A stretch of DNA of 64,000 nucleotides from Labilithrix sp. Lineage in GTDB: Bacteria > Myxococcota_A > Polyangia > Polyangiales > Polyangiaceae. Where the stretch lies: the NCBI GenBank assembly GCA_019637195.1, contig JAHBWA010000027.1:1-64000 (forward strand), written 5' to 3'. The position numbers and the translations under genes are program-made. Shown one piece after another: positions 1 through 8,683 of this stretch. Numbering within the stretch: the stretch's first letter is position 1; each line of letters opens with the position of its first letter. The notes beneath the pieces were generated by a model. That model made no database searches. It was not told the origin of the DNA and saw nothing but the letters and a program-made list of their open reading frames with translations.

Positions 1-172
1 AGTTCGACGCCGCGGCCGGCTCGAGGAACGTCCGCACCGAGCGCCCCTCGTACAGCGCGAGGCCCCAGCCGTCGGCGTGCGGGCCTCGCCCCCCGCCTCG
101 AGCCGCCAGGCCGGAGAACGAGAAGACGATGTCCGTCGGTACATTGCACTCCATACCGAGGAGCTCGCACAT
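1..172 (-). CDS. Class II glutamine amidotransferase, N-terminal part (cut by window edge)
   Basis: The protein starts [10 protein letters not shown], so Cys2 is positioned as the N-terminal nucleophile of Ntn-type class II amidotransferases once the Met is removed. It continues with a [12 protein letters not shown] block, the Gly-rich/His-Ala-Asp-Gly-Trp signature of the YafJ/EgtC-like family. These enzymes release ammonia from glutamine for transfer to another substrate; the acceptor is unknown here. Only about 57 codons lie in the window and the rest continues past base 1. The start ATG is at 170-172 on the minus strand. It follows the esterase gene on the same strand by 38 bases, so the two may be co-transcribed. 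Family assignment is firm; the precise reaction is not. Confidence 0.85.
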   Translation of the reverse strand, partial: MCELLGMECNVPTDIVFSFSGLAARGGGRGPHADGWGLALYEGRSVRTFLEPAAASN

Positions 173-210
173 GGATTGGCGAACGAGCGTAGACGCGGGG
201 ACGCCTTCGA

Positions 211-972
211 TCAAGCCAGTGCGCGGAGCCACGCGCCGAGGCGGCGCATCGTTGGCTCGGGGATCGTGTGCGGTCCGGCGAAGGGATCGAACGTGACGTC
301 GAACCCCGCGCCCGCGAGTCCGTCGCGGAGGCGCTCGGCGCTCGCGAACGGCAGGATCGCGTCGCTCCGGCCGTGGCTCTGGAACACCGGCAACGCCCGG
401 CCGTCGGCCGCGCGGCGCGCGCCCATGAGCGGAGCCCACTCGCGCTCAGCGAGGAGCGTGCCGGAGAGGACGACCAGGCCGCTGACGCGTCGCTCGGGCT
501 GCCTCAGCACGACGTCGACGGCGAGCATCGAGCCCTGAGAGAAGCCGCCGAGGACGAGGCGCTCGGTCGGCACCTCCTTGGCGAGCGCGTCGAGCATCTC
601 GCCGAAGGCCGCGCGCGCGTCGGCGAGCCCCTCGGGGACGTCGCCGGACAGATCGCGCGCCTGCCCGGTCGCGAGCGCCAGCTCGAGCCGCGTGAAGTCG
701 ATGAGCCACCACGCGCGGGCGTCACCGAAAGCGGCCTGACCGGTCAGCTCGCGGAGCCCGTGGAGCGCCTCGGGGAAGACCATCACCGTCCCGGGCGGGA
801 CGTCGAGCGCGCCCGCCAGGCCGACGAGATCGTCGCCGGACGCCCCGAAGCCGTGGGCGAGGACGAGGACCATCGGGGCCTCAGCTCCCCGTTTGTCGCT
901 CTGATTTTCGGCAGTTGGACCGGGCGCGACCACCCGACGGACGGTGAGCGGACCGAGCTTGTGCGTCTGCAT
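211..972 (-). CDS. Alpha/beta-hydrolase, phospholipase/carboxylesterase-like
   Basis: This 253-residue protein has an alpha/beta-hydrolase fold. An oxyanion-hole LAHGFG block lies near residue 38, the nucleophile elbow GFSQGS has its Ser near residue 144, an SHGRSD segment carries the likely catalytic Asp, and GPHTI near the C-terminus gives the catalytic His. The order and the GFSQG elbow match the phospholipase/carboxylesterase (Abhydrolase_2, acyl-protein-thioesterase-like) family, which cleaves short-chain esters. No signal peptide is visible, so it is probably cytoplasmic. The ATG at 970-972 lies 9 bases from a TAGGAT hexamer on the minus strand (982-987). It is transcribed toward the amidotransferase. 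The substrate cannot be deduced. Confidence 0.85.
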   Translation of the reverse strand: MQTHKLGPLTVRRVVAPGPTAENQSDKRGAEAPMVLVLAHGFGASGDDLVGLAGALDVPPGTVMVFPEALHGLRELTGQAAFGDARAWWLIDFTRLELALATGQARDLSGDVPEGLADARAAFGEMLDALAKEVPTERLVLGGFSQGSMLAVDVVLRQPERRVSGLVVLSGTLLAEREWAPLMGARRAADGRALPVFQSHGRSDAILPFASAERLRDGLAGAGFDVTFDPFAGPHTIPEPTMRRLGAWLRALA

Positions 973-1115
973 GGGGACGGCATCCTACCCGGCGTCCGCG
1001 CCGCGGGCGGTCCATGACATGGAAGCCATGGTGGATCGGACGTCCATCTCTTTGAAAACTTACACGTTTCGGTTGCTCGGGGGGGAAGCCGAGGCGTAGA
1101 CTTCCTCGAAGGTCG

Positions 1116-2567
1116 ATGTCCTCGTCTCCCTCCGTCCAGCCCGGCGACGTCCTCGCGGGGAAGTACCGCGTCGAGCGCGTGCTCGGCGCCGGAGGCATGG
1201 GCTACGTCGTCGCCGCGCGCCATCTGCAGCTCGATCAGATGGTCGCGATGAAGTTCCTCCGCAAGAGCGGCGCGGAGAACACCGAAGCCGGCACGCGCTT
1301 CCTCCGCGAAGCGAAGGCCGTCGTGAAGCTCCGCAACGAGCACGTCGCGAAGGTCTACGACGTCGGCACGCTCGACGGCGGCGAGCCGTACATCGTGATG
1401 GAGTACCTCGAGGGCTGCGACCTCGCCGCGCTCGCGAAGCAGCGCCACTCCATCCCGGCCAGCGAAGCCGCCGAGTACGTGATGCAGGCGTGCGAGGCGC
1501 TCGCCGAGGCACACGCGCTCGGCATCGTCCACCGCGACATCAAGCTCGCGAACCTCTTCATCACGCGTGGACCGGCGGGTGGCCCGCTCGTGAAGGTGCT
1601 CGACTTCGGCATCTCGAAGACGAACCCGTTCGGCGAGTCGGAGCACGAGATGACGCGCACCTCGTCGATGCTCGGCAGCCCGCGCTTCATGTCGCCGGAG
1701 CAGATGCGCGACCCGCGCGCGGTCGACGGGCGGACGGACGTCTGGTCGCTCGGCGTCGTCCTCTACCGCCTCGTCGCGGGTCGCCCGCCGTTCGAAGCGG
1801 ACACGCTCGGCCGCCTGCTCACGATGGTGATGCACGAGCAGGAGGCGCCGCTCTCGTCGGTGCGGGGCGATCTGCCGCCCGGCTTCGATCAGGTCGTCGC
1901 GCGGTGCCTGCAGAAGGATCCGACGACGCGCTTCTCGACCGTCGCCGAGCTCGCCTACGCGCTCGTCCCCTTCACGGTCGATCCGGCGCGCGCGCGCTCG
2001 ATCGCCGACCGCATCTCGGCCGTCCAGAGCCTCCCGATGCTCCCGCCGATCACGGCGGACAACTCGGGGCCGCTGCCCGTCGCGTCGAGCCGCGTGAGCG
2101 CGCCGCCGGGGGTCGCCGACACCGGGACGGCCTCGCCCTGGACCGGCACGCACGGCGGCGCGCGCCCCAAGAGCCCCGCGACGACGATCGCGCTCGGGGT
2201 GGCGCTCGCCGCGATCCTCGTCGGCGCCGGGATCTTCGCGAAGGTGCGCGACGACAGGCAGCAAGCGAGCGCGCGCGCGATCGCCGCCGCCAAGGCGATT
2301 CAGGCGCCGCACCCCGCGGCGACCCTCACGCCGGCGCCGGCGGTGCCCGGCGTCGAGGCCGCCCCCTCCACCGTCGCGACGATCCTCGGCGCCTCCCCGA
2401 TGACGCCGCCTCCGCCCGTGACGGGCGTGCCGACCGTCGAGCCCGCGCCGACCGCGCGCCGCGCGCCGGTCACCGGGCCCCCGCGGACGAAGACCGCGAC
2501 GACGCGCCCCGCGAGCGCGCCGGTGACGCCGAAGAACGAGAGCGGCATCCCGGACACCCGCGATTGA
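1116..2567 (+). CDS. Membrane-anchored Ser/Thr protein kinase (PknB-like)
   Basis: A 483-residue Hanks-type kinase. The glycine loop GAGGMGYVV is near residue 27, the ATP-binding Lys is in AMKFL near residue 45, the catalytic loop is HRDIKLAN near 138, the DFG motif is near 162, and SPEQM marks the activation segment end. The kinase domain ends near residue 290, followed by a Pro/Ala-rich linker. A single membrane helix lies at about 353-375, and a Pro/Thr-rich tail of about 100 residues has no recognisable sensor domain. The kinase therefore faces the cytoplasm with a disordered exterior tail. The active-site residues are present, so it should be catalytic. It heads a same-strand set with the TPR/PEGA protein and the RCC1 lipoprotein, which are plausible partners. 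Confidence 0.93.
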   Translation: MSSSPSVQPGDVLAGKYRVERVLGAGGMGYVVAARHLQLDQMVAMKFLRKSGAENTEAGTRFLREAKAVVKLRNEHVAKVYDVGTLDGGEPYIVMEYLEGCDLAALAKQRHSIPASEAAEYVMQACEALAEAHALGIVHRDIKLANLFITRGPAGGPLVKVLDFGISKTNPFGESEHEMTRTSSMLGSPRFMSPEQMRDPRAVDGRTDVWSLGVVLYRLVAGRPPFEADTLGRLLTMVMHEQEAPLSSVRGDLPPGFDQVVARCLQKDPTTRFSTVAELAYALVPFTVDPARARSIADRISAVQSLPMLPPITADNSGPLPVASSRVSAPPGVADTGTASPWTGTHGGARPKSPATTIALGVALAAILVGAGIFAKVRDDRQQASARAIAAAKAIQAPHPAATLTPAPAVPGVEAAPSTVATILGASPMTPPPPVTGVPTVEPAPTARRAPVTGPPRTKTATTRPASAPVTPKNESGIPDTRD

Positions 2568-2580
2568 ATGATCGAGGCTT

Positions 2581-2618
2581 TCGTGTCCTCATGAGCGGAG
2601 GATCGCGAGAGGACACGA
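2581..2618 (+). other. 10-bp perfect inverted repeat between kinase and TPR/PEGA genes
   Basis: TCGTGTCCTC (2581-2590) is matched exactly by GAGGACACGA (2609-2618) around an 18-base loop. It lies in the 64-base gap between the kinase stop and the next start, ending just before the GGGAG ribosome-binding site at 2619-2623. There is no T-run after it, so it is not a classic terminator. An mRNA hairpin that limits downstream translation, or an operator, is possible. Confidence 0.4.
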
Positions 2619-2631
2619 GGGAGTGAGAGGG

Positions 2632-3630
2632 ATGCTCAGGGCCACCATCGTCGCGTCGTCGCTATGCGCCGTGCTGGTGGTCGCGCCGCGCGCGCGGGCC
2701 GCCGGCGACTCCGAGGGCGGCGCCGCGGCCGCCGAGTCGCTCTTCCAGGAAGGCCGCAAGCTGATGGACGCGAAGCGCTACGGCGAAGCGTGTCCGAAGT
2801 TCGCGGCGAGCCAGAAGGTCGCGCCCGCCATCGGGACGCTGCTCAACCTCGCCGACTGCTACGAGAAGAACAACCAGCTCGCCAGCGCGTGGGCTCGCTT
2901 CCACGAGGCGATCGCCCTCGCGCGCCGGCTCGGGCGCGCCAACCACGAGAAGACCGCGCGCGAGCGGGCCGACAAGCTCGAGCCGCGCCTCATCAAGCTG
3001 TCGATCCTGTCGCGGTCGTCGGGGGTCGAGGTGAGGCTCGACGACAACCCGATCGATCCGGCCGCGCTCGGGACGCCGATCCCCGTCGACGCGGGCGAGC
3101 ACACGGTCGAGGCCACGGCGAAGGGCAAGAGGCCGTTCTCCACGACGATCGACGTGAGCGAGAGGTCGAAGTCGCCGTCGGTCGAGATCCCGGTGCTCGA
3201 GGACGCGCCCAAGGCGGCGCCGGTGGTCGAGGACGACGCCAAGGACAAGGACAAGAAGCCGAAGCCGCCGCCGAAGGACGAAGGCGGCTGGTCGACGCAG
3301 AAGACGCTCGGCGTCGTCGCGGCGGTCGCGGGCGCCGCCGGCCTCGGCGTCGGCGGCTACTTCGGCCTGAAGACCTCGAGCACCTGGAAGGAAGCGCAGA
3401 CCTACTGCACCGGGCTCGAGTGCGATCAGGCCGGCGTCGATCTCGCGGCGGAGGCCAAGAGCACCGGCAACATCGCCACCATCGCCACCATCGCCGGCGG
3501 CGCGCTGCTCGTCGGAGGCGCCGTCCTCTTCTTCACCGCGCCGAGCGACGGCCCGAAGTCCGGGGCCGCGCCGGGCGCGGTCCGCGTCGGCGTCGGCCCG
3601 GGATCCGTGCTGCTCCGGGGCTCCTTCTGA
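2632..3630 (+). CDS. Exported TPR/PEGA-domain membrane protein
   Basis: The 332-residue product has a signal-like N-terminus ending in an ARA site, then a TPR-type helical segment (about residues 25-115, with the AESLFQEGRKL pattern and LNLADCYEK). A PEGA-like beta domain follows (about 120-180; GVEVRLDD, VDAGEHTVE), then a Lys/Pro/Asp-rich linker. Two hydrophobic helices flank a short loop with two Cys (about 218-310). This architecture is common in Polyangiales proteins of unknown role, often beside kinases. I chose ATG 2632 because GGGAG sits 8 bases upstream; a GTG at 2623 is an alternative. Its stop overlaps the next ATG (ATGA), so the two are translationally coupled. Function is inferred only as an envelope scaffold. 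Confidence 0.8.
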   Translation: MLRATIVASSLCAVLVVAPRARAAGDSEGGAAAAESLFQEGRKLMDAKRYGEACPKFAASQKVAPAIGTLLNLADCYEKNNQLASAWARFHEAIALARRLGRANHEKTARERADKLEPRLIKLSILSRSSGVEVRLDDNPIDPAALGTPIPVDAGEHTVEATAKGKRPFSTTIDVSERSKSPSVEIPVLEDAPKAAPVVEDDAKDKDKKPKPPPKDEGGWSTQKTLGVVAAVAGAAGLGVGGYFGLKTSSTWKEAQTYCTGLECDQAGVDLAAEAKSTGNIATIATIAGGALLVGGAVLFFTAPSDGPKSGAAPGAVRVGVGPGSVLLRGSF

Positions 3631-4919
3631 TGCTGCCGAGCGCGTACGGACGGCGGCTCGCCGTGGTGGGCGTGACCATCGGGCTCATCGTCTCCTCGCT
3701 GGTCGCGTGCAACGCCATCCTCGGCGTCGAGGACGTGCGGCTCCGGCGGAGCCGCGACGCCGGCGAGGAGGAAGAAGAGCCGATCGTCGAGCCCGATCCC
3801 GACGACGAGGACGCCGAGCCGCCGACCCGGCCCAACGTCCTCCAGGTCGCGCTCGGCGAGCAGCACTCCTGCGCGCGCAAGCCCGACGGCACCGTGCGCT
3901 GCTGGGGCGACGATCTCCAGGGCCAGACCGGCTCCGGCGGCCCCGCGGACGGCGGGCTCGTGCTCACGCCGCGCGCCGTCGACGGCGTCGACGACGCGAC
4001 CGACATCGCGTCGGGGCGCAACCACACGTGCGTCACTCACCGCACCGGCAAGCTCTCGTGCTGGGGCTACAACCTCGACGGGCAGCTCGGCAACGGCGAG
4101 TCGGCGAACCGCAAAGCCACGCCGGTCGAGGTCGTCGGGATCACGAACGCCTTCGCCGTGGCCGCGGGCGGCAACTTCTCCTGCGCGCTCCGCGGCAGCG
4201 GCTCGGTCGCGTGCTGGGGCGGCAACGGGAGCGGGCAGCTCGGCAAGGGCGATCAGGCGCCGAGCACGACGCCGGTGGCCGTCCCGGGCATCACCGGCGC
4301 CGTCGCGATCGCCGCCGGCCAGGCGCACGCCTGCGCGGTCGCGAGCTCGGGCTCCGTCTCGTGCTGGGGCGACGGCGCGAACGGGCAGCTCGGCTCGGGC
4401 CAGGCGGTCAGCAGCTCGAGCCCGGTCGCGGTCGACAACCTCACCGACGCGGTGACGGTCGCGGCCGCGGAGCGCTCGACCTGCGCGGTCACGCGGAGCG
4501 GGTCCGTTCTCTGCTGGGGCGCCAACGAGCTCGGTCAGCTCGGCACCGGCGCCGCGAACGCGAGCCCGAACCCCGCGCCCATCGTCGTGGCGAACCTCTC
4601 CGACGCCACGTCGATCTGGACCGGCAGAAACCACGCCTGCGCGGTGCGCCGGACCGGCGCCGTCGTGTGCTGGGGCGCCGGCGCGCGCGGACAGCTCGGC
4701 GACGGGCAGCCGCGCCCCGACGCCGGCGGCACGCAGGCGTCGCCCGTCACGGTCTCGGGGATCCAGACCGCGATCGGCGTCGGCGCGGGGGGCGACCACT
4801 CGTGCGCGCCGACGAAGAACGACGCGATCGTCTGCTGGGGCGCCAACGAGCGCGGGCAGCTCGGCAACGCGACGACGACGAGCGAGCTGTCGCCCGTGAG
4901 CGTGCAGGGCTACCCGTAG
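3630..4919 (+). CDS. RCC1-repeat beta-propeller lipoprotein
   Basis: The 429-residue protein has a signal peptide with a lipobox (SSLVAC, Cys near residue 24), an acidic Asp/Glu/Pro linker, and then seven RCC1-type repeats. Each repeat runs G-x-x-H-x-C ... CWG-x-x-x-x-GQLG and carries a conserved Cys pair, so each blade could hold a disulphide. Seven repeats fit one closed seven-bladed propeller. The protein should be lipid-anchored and exposed outside the cytoplasm as a binding scaffold. Its ligand is unknown. Its start overlaps the TPR/PEGA stop by the ATGA arrangement. The protein resembles the RCC1 lipoprotein at 31060-32397. Confidence 0.88.
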   Translation: MLPSAYGRRLAVVGVTIGLIVSSLVACNAILGVEDVRLRRSRDAGEEEEEPIVEPDPDDEDAEPPTRPNVLQVALGEQHSCARKPDGTVRCWGDDLQGQTGSGGPADGGLVLTPRAVDGVDDATDIASGRNHTCVTHRTGKLSCWGYNLDGQLGNGESANRKATPVEVVGITNAFAVAAGGNFSCALRGSGSVACWGGNGSGQLGKGDQAPSTTPVAVPGITGAVAIAAGQAHACAVASSGSVSCWGDGANGQLGSGQAVSSSSPVAVDNLTDAVTVAAAERSTCAVTRSGSVLCWGANELGQLGTGAANASPNPAPIVVANLSDATSIWTGRNHACAVRRTGAVVCWGAGARGQLGDGQPRPDAGGTQASPVTVSGIQTAIGVGAGGDHSCAPTKNDAIVCWGANERGQLGNATTTSELSPVSVQGYP

Positions 4920-4945
4920 CCGGCGCGGAGCACGGGCACGGCCGA

Positions 4946-5022
4946 GAGGGCCGATCGCGCGAGCGAGGGGTGGGCGCGGGCGCGAGGGGCCGATCGCGCG
5001 AGCGAGGGGTGGGCGCGGGCGC
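4946..5022. repeat. Two direct copies of a 38-39 bp repeat
   Basis: A unit of 38-39 bases occurs twice in tandem at 4946-4983 and 4984-5022, differing by one G in a G-run. It lies in the 170-base gap between the RCC1 gene and the next lipoprotein gene. It is very GC-rich and probably arose by replication slippage; no protein function is evident. Confidence 0.7.
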
Positions 5023-5089
5023 GAGGGGCGGCCCGATACGCCGAAAAAAGATCGCGACGGCGCGCCGGCCCGCGGCTCTTCGGAGGACC

Positions 5090-5836
5090 ATGAAGAGCTT
5101 CGAACGTTCTCGGGCCGGCCTCACCGTCACCCTCTCCCTCGTCGCCGCCCTCGTCGGCCTCGGCGCCTGCACGGCCGGCGGCGGCGCGGCAGACACCGTC
5201 CCCGGGGACGCCGGCGCGGCCGCGAAGAGCGACGCGGGCGCCGCCGTCGCCCAGGACTGCAGCGGCCTCCCGAGCTCGCAGGCCGTGAGCCAGCCTTGCT
5301 GCCTCGCGCTGGGGATCGACGCCTGCGGCGCCAACCTCTTCTGCGCGGCGTTCGACGGCCGCACGCAGCCGACCTGCTACCTCGAGCGATCGCGCCTCGC
5401 GCTCGAAGAGTGCACGGAGGATCGCCAGTGCGTGAGCGGCGCTTGCAACGACGACCTCGGACAGTGCAAGAGCATGCCGGGCGCCAGCTGCGACGCCAAG
5501 GTCGGCTGCGCGACCGTCGAGGGTACGCGCGCGGTCTGCGTCGAAGAGCGCTGCCAGACGACCGAGGGCGAAATCGGCGACGCGTGCGCGCGCGACGCCG
5601 ATTGCACGAACGGGACGTGCTCGGCCGACCACCGCTGCGTCGGCAAGGAAGGCGCGACGTGCGACACCTGGAGCAACGATCAGTGCGGAGAGGGCCTCTG
5701 TTGCCAGCGCGGCACGTGCGCCGACTGCCGGCCCGGTGAGGGCGAGAGCTGCGGGGGCTCCGTGGAGTGCCGCCCCGGCCTCCGGTGCTGCCGCCTCAGC
5801 GGGTCCGGCTCCTACTGCTACCCGTCATGCAACTAG
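5090..5836 (+). CDS. Cys-rich secreted lipoprotein
   Basis: A 248-residue protein with an N-terminal signal and a lipobox near residue 27 (GLGAC), followed by an Ala/Gly/Asp linker and about 20 cysteines in the mature part. The cysteines sit in short repeats such as CTEDRQCVSGAC and CARDADCTNGTC, the Dickkopf/EB-like Cys patterns often seen in myxobacterial surface proteins. A GGAGG ribosome-binding site lies just before the ATG. The 3' end overlaps the convergent MarR-GNAT gene by 41 bases. It is probably a disulphide-rich outer-surface protein; no enzyme motif is present. Confidence 0.8.
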   Translation: MKSFERSRAGLTVTLSLVAALVGLGACTAGGGAADTVPGDAGAAAKSDAGAAVAQDCSGLPSSQAVSQPCCLALGIDACGANLFCAAFDGRTQPTCYLERSRLALEECTEDRQCVSGACNDDLGQCKSMPGASCDAKVGCATVEGTRAVCVEERCQTTEGEIGDACARDADCTNGTCSADHRCVGKEGATCDTWSNDQCGEGLCCQRGTCADCRPGEGESCGGSVECRPGLRCCRLSGSGSYCYPSCN

Positions 5837-6914
5837 CTCGGCGCGCGGCGGTCGCTCGGGAGTGCTTCGACGCGCCGTGCAGCGGGTAGCTCATCGCGAC
5901 GTCGCAGCGCGCGTAGCTGGCCCCGTAGCGCTTCATGATCGCGGCGTCGTGCCGGAAGCCGAGCTTCTCGTAGAGCGCGATCGCCGCGACGCACTTCGAG
6001 TTCGTGAGCAGGTAGAGCGTCTCGACGTCCATCGTGCTCGCGCGCGCGAGCGCGGTCGTGAGGAGCAGCTCCCCCGCCCTCTTGCCCCGAGCGCGCTCCA
6101 AGACGCCCATCTTCGTCAGCTCGAAGACGCCCTCTTCGACCTTCATCAACGCGCAGGTCCCCACGACGCCGAGCTCGGCGGACTCGACGAGGAGGATGAC
6201 GCCGCCGCGGTCGAGGATCGTGCCCCGCGGGTCCTCGAGGATGGCGCGGTCCTTGTCCTCCAGCATGAACATCGACTCGATCCACTCGGCGTTGATCGCG
6301 AAGAAGTCCTTCGCGAGGTCGTCCGAGTATTCGCGGATGGCGAGAGCGTCCGCGCCGTCTCGCTGCGCGTCCGCGCCGTCTCGCCGCGCGTCCGCGCCGT
6401 CTCGCCGCGCGTCCGCGCCGTCTCGAAGCGCGCCCGCGGCGTCGAGCGCGCGCGCCTCGAGCGGACGCTCCGCGAGCTGCGCCTCGAGGCTGGCGATCTG
6501 CTCGAGCAGCGTCCCCTCGAGCGGCGCACAGAGCGTCGCGACGGCGGCGTCGATGGCCGGCCACGCCTTCGCCTTCGCCTTCGCGACGAGCGCGCGTCCC
6601 TGCCGCGTGAGCTTCAACGTCTTCTGCCTCTGGTCCGCGGCGTCGCTCTCCGCGGCGAGGGCGCCCCGGTCGACGAGCCCCGAGGCGGTGCGCGTCACCG
6701 CCGGCTGGCTCACCCCGAGAGACTCGACCGCGGCCGTGATCGTCATCGGCCCGAACCGATCGATCGCCGCCAGCAGCGCGAGCTCGGTCGGCTGCGCGTC
6801 GACGCCCATCGTCCGGTGCACCTTCGCGGCGTCCGCCTGCAGGCGCTCGGCGAGGCGCTTGAGCCTGCTGCCCAAAAAGAGGTGACCGAGCTCCGAGAGC
6901 AGATCCGCCGGCAT
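5796..6914 (-). CDS. MarR-type regulator fused to GNAT acetyltransferase
   Basis: The 372-residue protein has a MarR winged helix (about residues 1-150; GVSQPAVTRT is the recognition helix, DQRQKTLKLT the wing). A linker of four 7-residue units (xRDGADA) follows, then a GNAT acyltransferase domain (about 205-355; acetyl-CoA loop in ARGKRAGELLL, then LYEKLGF). Such MarR/GNAT fusions are a known class; the acetyl acceptor is unknown. I chose the ATG at 6912-6914 because GGAGG lies 7 bases upstream. A more upstream ATG would overlap the operator at 6937-6948. That operator sits 22-34 bases before the start, which predicts autoregulation. The 3' end overlaps the convergent lipoprotein gene. Confidence 0.88.
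   Translation of the reverse strand: MPADLLSELGHLFLGSRLKRLAERLQADAAKVHRTMGVDAQPTELALLAAIDRFGPMTITAAVESLGVSQPAVTRTASGLVDRGALAAESDAADQRQKTLKLTRQGRALVAKAKAKAWPAIDAAVATLCAPLEGTLLEQIASLEAQLAERPLEARALDAAGALRDGADARRDGADARRDGADAQRDGADALAIREYSDDLAKDFFAINAEWIESMFMLEDKDRAILEDPRGTILDRGGVILLVESAELGVVGTCALMKVEEGVFELTKMGVLERARGKRAGELLLTTALARASTMDVETLYLLTNSKCVAAIALYEKLGFRHDAAIMKRYGASYARCDVAMSYPLHGASKHSRATAARRASCMTGSSRSRTR
6346..6427. repeat. 21-bp tandem repeat encoding the inter-domain linker
   Basis: Four near-identical copies of a 21-base unit encode the heptapeptide linker RDGADAx between the MarR and GNAT domains. Copies differ by one or two bases. Copy number could vary and would change domain spacing without breaking the frame. 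Confidence 0.75.
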
Positions 6915-6936
6915 GAAACGACCTCCGGGCCAATAC

Positions 6937-6948
6937 ATAACACGTTAT
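6937..6948. promoter_or_regulatory. Palindromic MarR-type operator ATAACacGTTAT
   Basis: ATAAC and GTTAT form a perfect 5-bp dyad separated by 2 bases. This AT-rich palindrome is conspicuous in very GC-rich DNA and lies directly upstream of the MarR-GNAT start. MarR proteins commonly bind such short dyads over their own promoters. Binding by this protein is inferred. Confidence 0.6.
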
Positions 6949-7003
6949 GCTTGAGCCGCAAGGCGTCTCGCTCGACGCGGCCGGCGCGCGATCCCGGCTG
7001 CGA

Positions 7004-8677
7004 TCAAGGGCGCAGCTGGAAGACCGCGTACCCGCTCTCGGGGAGCTTCACCGTGACGGCGTCGCCGGCGGTCGCCAGCGAGCCCTGGCCGAGCACGACG
7101 CGGCCGCGGCCGGGGAGCGACGCGGTCGCGGTGCCCTCGCGCGGCTCGCGGGCGAGGTTCACCGCGACGAGGTAGCTCTCCGCCTCGTCCTCGCGCACGA
7201 AGGCGACGATCCCGCGATCGTCGAGGGGGAGGAGCCGGGAGCTCCCGCTCCCCCAGACGGCGTGGCCGCGGCGGAGCGCGAGCAGCGAACGGTAGAACGA
7301 CAGCATCGAGTCGGGATCGGCGTCCTCGGCCTCGACGCTGGTATCGCCCGGCGCCTCGCCGAACGGCAGCCAGGGTGTCCCGGTCGTGAAGCCGTGACCC
7401 GCGCCGTCGCGCGTCCAGGTCATCGGGGTCCGCGACGTGTCGCGGATGTCGATCGGCGTCGCCGCGCCCGGGCGCAGCGCGACCTCCTCGCCGTAGTAGA
7501 TGAACGGCGTGCCGCGCATGGTCATCTGGAGCAGCGCCGCGCCGCGGTAGCGCTCGGCGTCGTTGCCCGCGGTCTGCCAGGCGCGGAGGACGTCGTGCGA
7601 GCCGATGACGAGCGCGTCCTGCGCGCCCGCCGGGAACGCGCTCGCCGTGGCCATCGCCTCCTCGATGATCCGCCGATCCCCCGACGCGAAGGCGATGCCC
7701 CAGAAGTAGCCGTAGGCGAAGTCGAAGGCCATGTGGAACATGTCCTCGCCGCCGCCGAAGTACGGCGTCGCGTTCGTCAGCTCGACGGGCTCGGCGACCA
7801 TCGCGCGATCGGCGTAGCCGTCGACGATCTGCCGGATCGATTTGATGTACTCGATCGTCTCGGGGACCAGCGAGCACGACGTCGCCGTCTCGAACAGCAG
7901 GCCGACGACGTCGCAGCGGAAGCCGTCGACGCCCTTGTCGAGCCAGAAGCGCGTGGTGTCGAGCATCTCCTTCGCGACCTCCGGCTCGCGGTAGTTGAGG
8001 TCCGGCTGCCCGGGGTAGAAGCGGTGGAAGTAGTACTGCTCCCGCGCGGGCTCGAGCTCCCAGGCGCTGTCGCCGAAGGTCGAGCCGTTGGTGCCGCAGC
8101 CGATGTCCTCGCGGCCGGCGGTGTCCGACCAGACGTACCAGTTCGCCTTCGCGTTGGTCTTGTCCTTCCGCGACTCCTGGAACCACGGGTGCGCGTCCGA
8201 GGTGTGGTTCAACACGAGATCGATGAGGACGCGCATCCCGCGCGCCTTCGCCTCGGACATCAGGCGCTCGAAGTCGGCCATCGTCCCGTAGGCCGGCTCG
8301 ATCGCGCGGTAGTCGGCGACGTCGTAGCCGGAGTCCGCGAAGGGCGAGGGCATGATCGGCATGAGCCAAAGCGCGTCCACGCCGAGGTCCTTCAGGTAGT
8401 CGAGGCGTGACACGAGACCCGGGAGGTCACCGATGCCGTCGCCGTTCGAGTCCTGGAAGGACCGCACGTTGACCTCGTAGAAGACCGCGTGGCGATACCA
8501 GTCGGGACCGGTGAGCAGCGCAGCGGCCCTCGCTTGTTGCTCGGGGGTCGGACGCGAGGGCGGTCGGACGGAGCCCGCCGGCCCGGCCTCGTCGGAGCCT
8601 GCGCCCCCGCACGCGGGCACGCTCGCGAGGGCGGTCAGGAGAGCGAAGGCTGCGGACCGAGCGTAGGCGCGATGCAC
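7004..8677 (-). CDS. Secreted GH13 alpha-amylase family lipoprotein
   Basis: The 557-residue protein has a signal peptide with a lipobox (VPACGG, Cys near residue 23) and a GH13 barrel. GH13 conserved region I is DLVLNH, region II is GFRCDVVG (nucleophile Asp near residue 250), the acid/base Glu is in VAEPVEL near 293, and region IV is GSHDVLR near 358 (Ser where Asn is more usual). Residue order and the IYYGEEVALR segment resemble oligo-1,6-glucosidase/trehalose-synthase-type enzymes. It should hydrolyse or rearrange alpha-glucans on the cell surface. The start is GTG, 6 bases from a TACGCT hexamer. It lies upstream of the MarR-GNAT gene on the same strand and divergent from an esterase lipoprotein. 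Exact specificity is open. Confidence 0.88.
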   Translation of the reverse strand: MHRAYARSAAFALLTALASVPACGGAGSDEAGPAGSVRPPSRPTPEQQARAAALLTGPDWYRHAVFYEVNVRSFQDSNGDGIGDLPGLVSRLDYLKDLGVDALWLMPIMPSPFADSGYDVADYRAIEPAYGTMADFERLMSEAKARGMRVLIDLVLNHTSDAHPWFQESRKDKTNAKANWYVWSDTAGREDIGCGTNGSTFGDSAWELEPAREQYYFHRFYPGQPDLNYREPEVAKEMLDTTRFWLDKGVDGFRCDVVGLLFETATSCSLVPETIEYIKSIRQIVDGYADRAMVAEPVELTNATPYFGGGEDMFHMAFDFAYGYFWGIAFASGDRRIIEEAMATASAFPAGAQDALVIGSHDVLRAWQTAGNDAERYRGAALLQMTMRGTPFIYYGEEVALRPGAATPIDIRDTSRTPMTWTRDGAGHGFTTGTPWLPFGEAPGDTSVEAEDADPDSMLSFYRSLLALRRGHAVWGSGSSRLLPLDDRGIVAFVREDEAESYLVAVNLAREPREGTATASLPGRGRVVLGQGSLATAGDAVTVKLPESGYAVFQLRP

Positions 8678-8683
8678 GCTCGC

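Noticed and set aside
4946-5022. Attachment site or mobile-element end at the 39-bp repeat
   Set aside because: The repeats are directly adjacent, there is no integrase or tRNA nearby, and the sequence is simple GC-rich; slippage is the plainer explanation.
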